The notes beneath the pieces are model-generated. The model made no database searches, had not been told where the DNA came from, and saw only the letters and a list, made by a program, of their open reading frames with translations. A DNA stretch of 10,822 nucleotides from an uncultured Acetobacter sp. Lineage in GTDB: Bacteria; Pseudomonadota; Alphaproteobacteria; Acetobacterales; Acetobacteraceae. Location: positions 1 through 10,822 of the forward strand of contig NZ_CALLXM010000143.1 of assembly GCF_937875265.1 (NCBI RefSeq), in the 5' to 3' direction. This document shows positions 1 to 7,132 of this stretch, piece by piece (position 1 is the first letter of the stretch; each line of letters begins with the position of its first letter). Both the position numbers and the translations under genes were made by a program.

Positions 1-1
1 C

Positions 2-300
2 AGTTGCAGGCGCTTCCATGTGGACCATGTGGTGCTGCGCCTGCTGTGCACCTATATGGGGCCGGGCGTGCAGTGGCGTCTGGCAGAGCAGGGGGATGAG
101 GCTCCGGTGTATCAGGCAGAGGCAGGGGAGGTGGCTTTGCTGAAAGGCGGTTGTTATCCCGGCTGGCAGCCGGAGGGAGCGGTACAGCATCGCTCTCCGC
201 CGCTCTCCTCTCTGGCCGTGCCGACCACGCGCCTGCTGCTCACACTGGACGCCCCGCAGGCCTGCGGGATGACAGAGAACCAGCGACGGATTGTGCGGGC

Positions 301-304
<4 letters not shown>
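2..304 (+). CDS. DUF1826 family protein, C-terminal fragment (5' end outside window)
   Basis: The frame is already open at base 2 and ends at a TAG at 302-304, leaving about 100 C-terminal residues. The first residues read CRRFHVDHVVLRLLCTY followed by MGPGVQW, and later HRSPP and RLLLTLD. This is the pattern I associate with the end of the DUF1826 family (a conserved Cys/His-rich core, then a V-H-R-S-P-P-like segment). The internal GTG at 20 is unlikely to be the start, because the conserved CRRFH stretch lies before it. The biochemical function is unknown; family members are often encoded near COG0523 GTPases and Zur-regulated genes, and such a GTPase lies 5 kb away here. The stop codon interleaves with that of the opposing gene (ttag at 301-304). 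I am fairly sure of the family and cannot judge the missing N-terminal part. Confidence 0.75.
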
Positions 305-1251
<947 letters not shown>

Positions 1252-1383
1252 TTTCTGGTCCTTCCGTAAGGGGTGCGGTGTTGTGTTTGAAGCATAGCGA
1301 CAAATGGGCGGCTGTGCAGCCTGCGGGGGTGCGGTATGGTGCCACAGAGGCAAAGACGATGCCGCACAGGAGTAAGAGTGATT

Positions 1384-1563
1384 ATGGTATGCGAACAGTG
1401 CGGAGCGGTATTCCGCTGCACAGCAGATGCCGGGTGCTGGTGTATGCAAACCCCGCATGATGTTCCTCTGCCAGCAGATGCGGCGGCGCGTTGCCTGTGT
1501 CCGGCCTGCCTTGAAGCCCTGATCCGGGACCATCATAGCCGGTCATCCTCTCCTGCGAGGTAG
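1384..1563 (+). CDS. Small cysteine-rich CWC family protein
   Basis: This is a 59-residue protein with eight cysteines at 3, 6, 12, 18, 20, 37, 39 and 42. They are arranged as CxxC near the start, a central CWC (18-20), and a closing CLCPAC (37-42). This order matches the cysteine-rich CWC family (PF14375), small proteins presumed to bind metal, probably zinc; the role is unknown. The ATG at 1384 sits 11 nt after AGGAG (1368-1372). A GTG at 1378, in frame and 5 nt from the same AGGAG, is an equally possible start adding two residues. The longer frame open from 1336 has no conserved content. The TAG stop lies inside a hairpin arm. The gene is divergent from the secreted protein gene and converges on the MerR gene. 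Confidence 0.75.
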   Translation: MVCEQCGAVFRCTADAGCWCMQTPHDVPLPADAAARCLCPACLEALIRDHHSRSSSPAR

Positions 1564-1588
1564 GCCAGAAGCACAGCACTTCTGGCCT
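1562..1588. terminator. Perfect hairpin between converging CWC and MerR genes
   Basis: Ten-base perfect arms AGGCCAGAAG (1562-1571) and CTTCTGGCCT (1579-1588) enclose a 7-nt loop. The left arm overlaps the last two bases of the CWC stop codon, and the MerR gene ends 14 bases to the right. Neither strand has a U-tract after the stem, so termination may be weak, or the hairpin may protect 3' ends. The position favours a bidirectional terminator role. Confidence 0.55.
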
Positions 1589-1601
1589 GTTGCGAGGTGC
1601 A

Positions 1602-2372
1602 TTATGTCTTCAGTGCTTTTGCGGCCTGAGAAATAAAGTCATAAACAGCTTTGCTGAAGGGGGCACAGTGCTCCTCTGTTTTCCACTGGTCCATTTCAGA
1701 ATACATTTTAGCGGCACGGCCCCATTGTTCCGGCCCCAGGGCCTGCACCATTGGGGATTGTAAGGTCAGCCAGTCCTGAGCAAGTGTTTTTGCCGCCGGG
1801 TCTGTCGGGATCGTACCGTTTTTAATCGCAGTTTCAATGCGCACGATGAGAGTTTCCCACTGCTTCTGATATGCTGTTTGTTTATCCTGCGGGAAAAAGG
1901 TTTTGCTGGTTTTTTCCCATCGTTGCTGATCAGCCTGGGTGAAATAGTGATCCAGCACGGGTTGCATCGCTTTTTGTGTCATGAGGTGTTGTCCTTCACG
2001 GATCAGGTTGCAAAGCCCTTCAACATCCAGAAACGTCTTTCCCCCCAGCATTGCGCGTGCTTCTTTCAAGCCTGCAAGCAGGCGTGTTATGGCGGCTTTT
2101 TGCTGGGTGAGGCATGTAATCTGGACGTCAAGCAGGGCTCCGGGGTCAAGTGTCTGGCTCTGGATAATCCGGGCAATGTCACCCAGCCTGTAGCCAGCGC
2201 GCTTGAGGAGCAGAACTCTGGAAAGCTGATGCACATGCTCTTCACTGTATACACGCCGCCCGGCTTCTGTCCGTGCTGGGTGGATAAGTCCATGTGTCTC
2301 CAGATGGCGCAGACTGCGGAGGGAAATTCCGCAGGCCTGAGCCACCTCTCCGATCGATAGCAACTGTCCCAT
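1602..2372 (-). CDS. MerR family regulator with TipAS-like effector domain
   Basis: This is a 256-residue transcription factor. The winged helix-turn-helix is at residues 4-72 (LSIGEVAQACGISLRSLRHL, HGLIHPARTEAGRRVYSEE, LLLKRAGYRLGDI). The Arg-Arg-Val-Tyr wing and the helix pattern are diagnostic of MerR. A dimerisation coiled coil follows (about 82-108). Residues 138-252 form an all-helical segment with AYQKQWETL and AKTLAQDWLTL, which resembles the TipAS antibiotic/ligand-recognition domain (PF07739). No conserved metal-binding Cys cluster is seen, so an organic ligand is more likely than a metal. The ATG at 2372 follows AAGGAG with a 6-nt gap. Regulators of this family usually control a neighbouring promoter; the divergent 58-residue gene and its palindrome are the obvious candidate target. 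The ligand cannot be read from the sequence. Confidence 0.88.
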   Translation of the reverse strand: MGQLLSIGEVAQACGISLRSLRHLETHGLIHPARTEAGRRVYSEEHVHQLSRVLLLKRAGYRLGDIARIIQSQTLDPGALLDVQITCLTQQKAAITRLLAGLKEARAMLGGKTFLDVEGLCNLIREGQHLMTQKAMQPVLDHYFTQADQQRWEKTSKTFFPQDKQTAYQKQWETLIVRIETAIKNGTIPTDPAAKTLAQDWLTLQSPMVQALGPEQWGRAAKMYSEMDQWKTEEHCAPFSKAVYDFISQAAKALKT

Positions 2373-2497
2373 ATCTGCTCCTTTTGAGACCCAGATCCCA
2401 TAAGCGATGCTGACATAGTGTCAGGAGCAAGCAGAAAATACAGGTTTTGAAGGTCTGTAAGAAGATTTGTCTGTGGTGGCCTTAGGATGAATACATA

Positions 2498-2532
2498 TAT
2501 ATTGAAAATGTGAAAAACTGATTTTCAATATA
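2498..2532. promoter_or_regulatory. 35-bp perfect palindrome, candidate operator/divergent promoter
   Basis: The arms TATATTGAAAAT (2498-2509) and ATTTTCAATATA (2521-2532) are exact inverted copies around an 11-nt spacer. Because of the symmetry, TTGAAA-N21-TATAAA can be read on the plus strand (2502-2534) and TTGAAA-N21-TATATA on the minus strand (2528-2496). MerR proteins act at promoters with overlong spacers (usually 19-20), so an operator role for the adjacent regulator is plausible but unproven. It lies 126 bases upstream of the merR-type start. Confidence 0.5.
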
Positions 2533-2622
2533 AAATAGAATAATAAAATGTTTTCAAAAGGTCTGATACAGGATGGCATGTGGTGAATGCATTGCCGTTG
2601 CGCAGTATCAGGGCATAGGAAT

Positions 2623-2636
2623 TTGATACAGATCAA
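2623..2636 (+). promoter_or_regulatory. FNR-type binding site TTGAT-N4-ATCAA
   Basis: The sequence TTGATACAGATCAA matches the FNR-family consensus exactly at all ten specified positions. Its centre (2629.5) would be at -41.5 from a start near 2671. A -10-like GACAAT lies at 2659-2664, which is the geometry of a class II activated promoter. The implied leader to the ATG at 2722 is about 51 nt. FNR-type regulators are known in acetic acid bacteria. Site identity is seen directly; function is inferred. Confidence 0.6.
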
Positions 2637-2721
2637 GGGACACATCTCTAAAGGTGACGACAATGCCTCGGACAGCACAGGCACGGCACATAAGCCGCCT
2701 GTTTTACTGAAAGACACACTG

Positions 2722-2898
2722 ATGACTGCCAAAACAAACAAAAGTGTTGAAATTGCCGGAACCCACTATGAAATGCTGGGCACCATGAATGATGGCGACT
2801 GCAAGGTCCGCCTGAAAAACTCTAAAGGAGAGGTTGTGGAAATGACCTGTGATTCCTTTATTGATCAGCTGAACAACGGCACTGCCCGCTACCTGTAA
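2722..2898 (+). CDS. 58-residue hypothetical protein downstream of FNR-type box
   Basis: This small soluble protein begins MTAKTNKSVEIAGTHYEMLG and ends with NNGTARYL. Alternating hydrophobic and polar residues suggest mainly beta structure (VEIAG, YEMLG, CKVRLKN, GEVVEMT) with a C-terminal helix (CDSFIDQL). There is no signal peptide or membrane segment, and I do not recognise the family. The frame stays open back to 2587, but that part has no conserved look and overlaps the FNR-type site and its -10, so the ATG at 2722 is preferred. No strong Shine-Dalgarno precedes it (only GAAAGA about 7 nt away), which lowers certainty about the start. The two cysteines (27, 43) could bind metal or form a disulfide, but nothing shows this. 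It is divergent from the MerR/TipAS gene. Oxygen- or ligand-controlled expression is an inference. Confidence 0.65.
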   Translation: MTAKTNKSVEIAGTHYEMLGTMNDGDCKVRLKNSKGEVVEMTCDSFIDQLNNGTARYL

Positions 2899-3174
2899 GC
2901 TCTTCTGCTAAGGCGATTTTCTAATACCCTTCAGGTGCAGCAGGCCGAAGGGAGCCGGGAGGTAAGGTTTTGGGTGCTGCCTGGCGCAGGCCCGGCTTTG
3001 TCGGCCCATAAACAGGCGGCCCGGAAGCGGGAGCCAAAGCAGGATCATCAGGTGTGCAACCGCTGGCGGACAGGGTTTGCGCCAGAGAGGCCTGAAAAAC
3101 AGAAACGCCCCCTGCGGTTTTTGACCGGAGGGGGCGTTGTCATATGGTGCCGTCCATCTGTGTCTGGCGCCTGA
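2899..3174. other. Intergenic region between converging genes
   Basis: These 276 bases hold the minus-strand terminator at 3092-3138 and a short CTGGCG/CGCCAG inverted repeat (about 3063-3085). An open frame crosses the region on the plus strand, but it runs through the terminator and has no recognisable protein features. I see no terminator for the 58-residue gene with a U-tract on its own strand. Confidence 0.5.
3092..3138 (-). terminator. Intrinsic terminator of the cobW-WD40-ndh operon
   Basis: On the minus strand, AACGCCCCCT (3104-3113) pairs perfectly with AGGGGGCGTT (3129-3138). The stem extends by three further pairs after one mismatch, with loop TCAAAAA. The RNA then runs into TCTGTTTTTC (3101-3092). 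It lies 36 bases after the NADH dehydrogenase stop. Confidence 0.85.
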
Positions 3175-4461
3175 TCAATCCATCCGCACAGAGGGGCGGA
3201 CAAAGCGGTCAAGCCAGTCGGTCAGGCAGGCAATGGCTCCACGCGGGAAGCCGTAGAGTTCAAACTGATGCTGGCGGTATAGAGCCGTATGGCCAAGGCG
3301 GGCGCTTAGTCCGTTCAGTGCGCCGCCCCCAAAGGTCTTGCCGTCAGCAAAAGCCCCCCAGCCGTTATAGCTGCCAAGGGCCACAATCGCGCCTTTGTTG
3401 TTGAATTTGAACGGCGGCACGGGTGTCTGGTTCAAAATCCATTGTGGCAGGTGTTTGGCCAGATGGTGGGCTTCCTGCCGGGCAACCTGTGCCGTGGGGG
3501 GCAGAGGGCTTTCTGCAATAAAGGAACAGTCACCCACAGCAAAAATCCGCTCATCCTGCGTGGTCTGCAAAGAGGGTGTGACGACAAGCTGACCGCCACG
3601 GCCACATTCCAGACCATCCATCTCCCGTGTGACATCGGGAGCTTTCACTCCTGCGGCCCAGACGCGGAACTGTGCATCCACACGGGATCCGTCTTTAAGG
3701 ATAAAGCCTTTTTCATCCGCACTGCTGACCATAGCGCCGGTCCGCACGGAAATGTTCAGGGCTTCAAGCTGCTTACGGGCTTCTTCAGACACCTTTTCCG
3801 GGAAGGACGGCAGGATACGCGGCCCTGCTTCCAGCAACGTGACGCGCATTTCCGGTGTTTGGGGTGTGAAGTTGTAAAGGGAGCCGATATCAAGCGCCTT
3901 GTGCAACTCTGCGGCAAGCTGCACCCCGGTGGCGCCACCGCCTACAATGGCAATATCCATCGGCGTGCCGCGCCCGTAGGCTTGCAGAACGGCATTGCGG
4001 AAGCGTTCATTAAAGTTGTTGGCTTCCACCACATTATCCAGAAAAATGCAGTGATCTTTTACGCCGGGCGTGCCGAAATCATTCGCGCGGCTGCCAATGG
4101 CAAAAATCAGTGCATCATAATCCAGATGCCGTTCTTCCAGAATCACCTCATCTTCGTCCTGCTCTGTCAGCGGGGCGAGGGTCAGCCTGCGGGCGGTGCG
4201 GTCCAGATTTGAAATTTCCCCATAGCAGAAGCGAAAGCCGTGCCCTGCTGCGTGGGAGACAAAGGTAATGCGGTCATTTTCATTGCGAGCGGTGCCAGCG
4301 GCAAAGCAGTGGAGCATGGGTTTCCAGACATGGCTGAATCCTTTGTCCACCAGGGTGATATCCAGCTTGCCTGAACGGCCCATGCTGTTTCCCAACCGTG
4401 TGGCGAGTGCCAGGCCAGCAATCCCACCCCCTATAATTACCAACCGAAACCGATCACTCAT
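3175..4461 (-). CDS. ndh: Type II NADH dehydrogenase-like FAD/NAD(P)-dependent oxidoreductase
   Basis: This 428-residue protein is close to the usual length of bacterial NDH-2 (about 430). NDH-2 oxidises NADH and reduces quinone at the inner face of the membrane without pumping protons. The first Rossmann motif is GGGIAG at 11-16 (FAD). The second, in IAIVGGGATGVQLAAEL, has GGGATG at 174-179 (NADH). The FAD-contacting motif FAVGDCS is at 307-313, followed by the PPTAQVARQEA segment (321-331) typical of the quinone-side region. The C-terminal 60 residues are amphipathic/basic, consistent with peripheral membrane attachment. The ATG at 4461 is preferred over the upstream in-frame ATG at 4542: it has AAAGGA 11 nt before it and the flavin fold starts at once. 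It is the third gene of the operon, 105 bases after the WD40 gene. A sulfide:quinone oxidoreductase or related flavoprotein is less likely, since no redox Cys pair is evident. Confidence 0.87.
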   Translation of the reverse strand: MSDRFRLVIIGGGIAGLALATRLGNSMGRSGKLDITLVDKGFSHVWKPMLHCFAAGTARNENDRITFVSHAAGHGFRFCYGEISNLDRTARRLTLAPLTEQDEDEVILEERHLDYDALIFAIGSRANDFGTPGVKDHCIFLDNVVEANNFNERFRNAVLQAYGRGTPMDIAIVGGGATGVQLAAELHKALDIGSLYNFTPQTPEMRVTLLEAGPRILPSFPEKVSEEARKQLEALNISVRTGAMVSSADEKGFILKDGSRVDAQFRVWAAGVKAPDVTREMDGLECGRGGQLVVTPSLQTTQDERIFAVGDCSFIAESPLPPTAQVARQEAHHLAKHLPQWILNQTPVPPFKFNNKGAIVALGSYNGWGAFADGKTFGGGALNGLSARLGHTALYRQHQFELYGFPRGAIACLTDWLDRFVRPSVRMD

Positions 4462-4566
4462 AACGTCATTATCCTTTCGTGTTCCGCAAGTATCGGCGGC
4501 GGAACAAAACTGCGCAACACACTGCCTGTTGAGGTCACGCAATTGTCTTTATGCAGGCTGGCCTGC

Positions 4567-5619
4567 TTAGCCTGCGGAAAGGTCCACAAGGCCGATCAGC
4601 CCGTCTTCCGTTCCAAAACCCAGCAGGCATCCATCTGCACTGTAAGACAGCGCGCTGATGGCGCTTTCCCCGCCCAGACAGACCGGAAGAACCCGTTGCG
4701 ATTCCGGTTCGATCATAATGACAGATCCATCCGCAAAGCCAGCGGCCAGAATTTCCCGCTCCGGGTTGTAGGCCACGCGGGTGCACAGCGCACCGCCCAT
4801 TCCCGGCAGTTCTACAGGGGGTTTGCCCATTGGCCCGCCACCAAAGAACGGCCAGAGCACCACAACATCTGCGCCGCTTGTAGCCAGCCATTTTCCCGTG
4901 CGGGAGAACGACATGGAGCGCACTTTGGTCGCGTAACCGCTCATGCGGATATTGTGCCCGTCTGACAGCCGCCAGCCATGCAGGTCATTATCCTGCATGG
5001 AGGTAATCAGGGCTTCTCCTGCCGGGTGGATTGCAATGCCGGTATGGCTGCCTTTCCATTCAAGCGGGCGCACGTTGTCACTTTTGGACTGCGTGAACCA
5101 CACGGAGGCCCCGTTATAGTGTGAGGCAGCAATGCGTTTGCCTTTGGCATCAAACACAATGCCGGTCACGGAGGAGGGGTGCTCCAGCGTTTTCAGCACA
5201 GTCTGGCCCCCGCCATCACGCAGCTCCACCTCTTTGCCAGACGCACTGGCAATGTAGGCCGTCTTGGCATCTACATGAGAAATGACGTGCTCTATCCAGC
5301 GGCGGCTTTTGCCCAGTTCCTCAATTTCCCCGTGCATGTTCAGGCGGCACAGGCGGCCATCATCACCGCCGGTCAGGAAGCCTGCGGGGTCTGTGTCCGG
5401 GGCCAGAGCAAGGGCTGCGCCATCATGCACGGCATAGGTAGCCCAGCTTGCAGGCTGCGCCAGATCCGAGCGGTGGGCGACAATCACGTCGCCTTCCGCT
5501 GTGGTAAAGGCAAAACGCAGATTATCGCGTGAGGCTGCACAGGCCGTAATATGGCCTTCAACTGTGCGGGATGCCCCACGCTTTTCAATCAGCCCGCGGA
5601 GTGTGTTGGGAATGCTCAT
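4567..5619 (-). CDS. WD40 repeat beta-propeller protein
   Basis: This 350-residue protein has seven or eight WD40-like blades across its length. Examples are HITACAASRDNLRFAFTTAE, GGDDGRLCRL, HPSSVTGIVFDAKGKRIAAS, HTGIAIHPAGEALITS, KVRSMSFSRTGKWLATSG, EILAAGFADGSVIMIE and the closing SALSYSADGCLLGFGTEDG. There is no signal peptide, so it is cytoplasmic. It probably forms a scaffold or binding platform; no enzymatic motif is present. The ATG overlaps the upstream GTPase stop as ATGA (5616-5619), which fixes the start and indicates translational coupling. WD40 proteins of this kind are repeatedly found next to COG0523 GTPases, suggesting they act together, perhaps as partner or client recognition. 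That functional link is inference from context. Confidence 0.85.
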   Translation of the reverse strand: MSIPNTLRGLIEKRGASRTVEGHITACAASRDNLRFAFTTAEGDVIVAHRSDLAQPASWATYAVHDGAALALAPDTDPAGFLTGGDDGRLCRLNMHGEIEELGKSRRWIEHVISHVDAKTAYIASASGKEVELRDGGGQTVLKTLEHPSSVTGIVFDAKGKRIAASHYNGASVWFTQSKSDNVRPLEWKGSHTGIAIHPAGEALITSMQDNDLHGWRLSDGHNIRMSGYATKVRSMSFSRTGKWLATSGADVVVLWPFFGGGPMGKPPVELPGMGGALCTRVAYNPEREILAAGFADGSVIMIEPESQRVLPVCLGGESAISALSYSADGCLLGFGTEDGLIGLVDLSAG

Positions 5620-6608
5620 GCGACAGCGCAGCTTTCAAACCCGCGCCGAAGCTGGGGCCGGTTGAGGTTGCGACCAATAAAGACAAGCCGGGATTCCCGT
5701 GCTTCGCCCTCTTTCCACGGGCCAATGGCATTGCCATCCGCCATCATATGGACGGCCTGGAAAGCAAAGCGCTCAGGCTGGCCTTCAAAATTCAGAATGC
5801 CTTTGGTGCGGAGAATGTCAGCCCCTTTTTCCTGAAGTAGCGCGCCAATCCACATCTGAAACTTGCCAGCATCCAGCGGGGTCTTAAGGCTGAAGGAGAG
5901 GCTGTTCACGTCCTCTTCATGGTGGTGGTGCGTGTTTTCCAGAAAGTCCGGCATGGTGCTCAGGGTGCGCTGGAGGTCAAACCCGCCAACATCCATCACA
6001 TCCGTCAGTTTCACATTGCCTTTCTGTGCTTTATGCACAGGCGCGAAGGCGTTGATCTTGCGGAGGGTGTCTTCCACCTCTTTCAGCTGCGCTTCATCCA
6101 CCAGATCGGTCTTGTTGAGGATGATGACATCCGCAAAGGCAATCTGCGAGTGAGCTTCCGGGCTTTCCGTCAGTGTCTGGATGATGTTCAGGGCATCCAC
6201 CACCGTGACGACAGCATCCAGCCGGGTTTTGGCGCGAACGTCTTCATCCGCAAAGAAGGTCTGTGCCACCGGGGCCGGGTCTGCCAGGCCGGTTGTCTCA
6301 ATAATAATCCCGTCGAACTTGTTCCGGCGCTTCATCAGGCTGCCCAGAATACGGATAAGGTCCCCGCGTACGGTGCAGCAGATGCAGCCGTTGTTCATCT
6401 CGAACACTTCTTCATCAGCATCGACAACAAGATCGTTATCCACGCCGAGTTCACCGAATTCGTTAATGATCACAGCGTATTTACGGCCGTGTTCCGCCGT
6501 CAGGATATGGTTGAGCAGGGTGGTTTTCCCTGCGCCCAGAAAGCCCGTCAGCACCGTGACAGGTACCAGCGTCTCAGCAGGCTCGGAAGAGAGGGGCGCA
6601 TCAGACAT
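5616..6608 (-). CDS. CobW/COG0523 family metal-chaperone GTPase
   Basis: This 330-residue G3E GTPase carries Walker A GFLGAGKTT (22-30), ETTGLADP (104-111), NKTD (165-168), and the metal-binding CxCC motif GCICC with Cys 75, 77 and 78. The CobW C-terminal domain (about 236-320) follows a His-rich HHHHEED loop (227-233), which suggests Zn or another transition metal. COG0523 proteins use GTP-dependent conformational change to hand metal to client proteins; this one acts in the cytoplasm. The ATG at 6608 follows GGAGG with a 9-nt gap. It is the first gene of the operon and overlaps the WD40 gene by 4 bases. It looks like the zinc-type (ZigA/YeiR-like) branch rather than CobW of cobalamin synthesis, because no cobalamin genes are nearby. 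I saw no recognisable Zur box upstream. A cobalt or nitrile-hydratase-activator role cannot be excluded. Confidence 0.9.
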   Translation of the reverse strand: MSDAPLSSEPAETLVPVTVLTGFLGAGKTTLLNHILTAEHGRKYAVIINEFGELGVDNDLVVDADEEVFEMNNGCICCTVRGDLIRILGSLMKRRNKFDGIIIETTGLADPAPVAQTFFADEDVRAKTRLDAVVTVVDALNIIQTLTESPEAHSQIAFADVIILNKTDLVDEAQLKEVEDTLRKINAFAPVHKAQKGNVKLTDVMDVGGFDLQRTLSTMPDFLENTHHHHEEDVNSLSFSLKTPLDAGKFQMWIGALLQEKGADILRTKGILNFEGQPERFAFQAVHMMADGNAIGPWKEGEARESRLVFIGRNLNRPQLRRGFESCAVA

Positions 6609-6764
6609 GAAGAAAGGCCTCCGTTAACGTGTGTTTGTGCCTCCTCATATAGGGGGCCGGAGCGCGGAGGGCCAGAGAAGGGCCAGAGAAGGAACCGGGA
6701 AGAGTGACCTGATATTTATTGGTCGTCAGCAGGTATGTGGAGCTGAACATTAAAAAAAGCAGTA

Positions 6765-6770
6765 TATAAT
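6765..6770 (+). promoter_or_regulatory. Candidate -10 box (TATAAT)
   Basis: This is a perfect -10 hexamer on the plus strand. The best -35 candidate (CTGAAC at 6743-6748, 16-bp spacer) matches TTGACA at only three positions. If used for the Hint gene, the leader would be about 355 nt. The hexamer overlaps the right arm of an inverted repeat (6746-6752 / 6767-6773), so repression by a bound protein is possible. Confidence 0.3.
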
Positions 6771-7072
6771 GTTTTTTATGACGGTTTTTTTAGCTGAGAA
6801 AAGCAAGTTTGTCCGAATGATGATTCGGAAATTTGTCATGGCGTGCGCGAGTCTGTTCGGGATTTTTTCAAAAAGCTATTATTTTATAAAATGAATATGA
6901 AATATAAAAAATATGATCCCCTTGATATAACTAAGGAAATTAAATTTTTACAAACACGAACGATATATTAACGCTATTTAACGAGTCTGGTGGACTTAAT
7001 GATGATGTAATTACAGAAGGTTCAAAAACCCTGAGTTTCTCTGGGAATTTGAACGGAGAGTGACTTTCCCTA

Positions 7073-7094
7073 TTCACTTTTTAAATAAAGTGAA
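7073..7094 (+). promoter_or_regulatory. Hairpin upstream of first Hint gene
   Basis: TTCACTTT (7073-7080) and AAAGTGAA (7087-7094) are exact inverted copies with a 6-nt loop. It ends 26 bases before the Shine-Dalgarno GGGAGG (7121-7126). It could be an operator or an mRNA stem that stabilises the leader. The TTTAAATAA inside it recurs about 50 bases before the second Hint gene. Confidence 0.4.
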
Positions 7095-7132
7095 GTTCTG
7101 GCGCGTTCAAAAAAGCAATTGGGAGGTTAAAA

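Larger units (their letters stand above)
6609..7132. other. 524-bp AT-rich gene-free regulatory region
   Basis: The stretch separates the GTPase operon from the divergent Hint gene. It contains a 2.3-copy tandem repeat of an 11-bp unit (6668-6692), a consensus TATAAT (6765-6770) inside the inverted repeat AACATTA-N14-TAATGTT (6746-6773), the palindrome TCCGAAT-GATG-ATTCGGA (6812-6829), and a hairpin near the Hint start (7073-7094). A weak minus-strand -10-like TATATG lies at 6651-6646, ahead of the GTPase gene. No convincing -35 was found for either direction. From about 6700 on, the composition is clearly richer in A+T than in the GTPase operon. Confidence 0.6.

Noticed and set aside
2663..2710. 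15-codon leader-peptide-like ORF (MPRTAQARHISRLFY) with AAGGTG upstream
   Set aside because: The FNR-type promoter geometry places the transcription start near 2671, inside this ORF, and it has no attenuator-like codon run or hairpin.
2935..3174. 79-residue plus-strand open frame after the 58-residue gene
   Set aside because: It runs through the minus-strand terminator and has no conserved motif or ribosome site.
3442..4212. Long plus-strand open frame opposite the NADH dehydrogenase gene
   Set aside because: It is antisense to a gene with clear FAD and NAD motifs; its own translation shows no family pattern.
4553..4566. GCAGGC/GCCTGC inverted repeat near the WD40 stop as an operon-splitting terminator
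   Set aside because: The loop is very small and no U-tract follows on the minus strand, so it was not called a terminator.
6609..6700. Zur box upstream of the CobW-type GTPase
   Set aside because: The expected AT-rich dyad of the Zur type was searched for by eye and not found.
5919..6707. 262-residue plus-strand open frame opposite the GTPase gene
   Set aside because: It is the antisense of conserved GTPase motifs, with no start context and no protein-like domains.
6817..6894. 25-codon ORF starting ATGATGATTCGG in the gene-free region
   Set aside because: It has no Shine-Dalgarno, it starts inside a palindrome, and it is AT-rich enough that a short ORF with hydrophobic residues is expected by chance.
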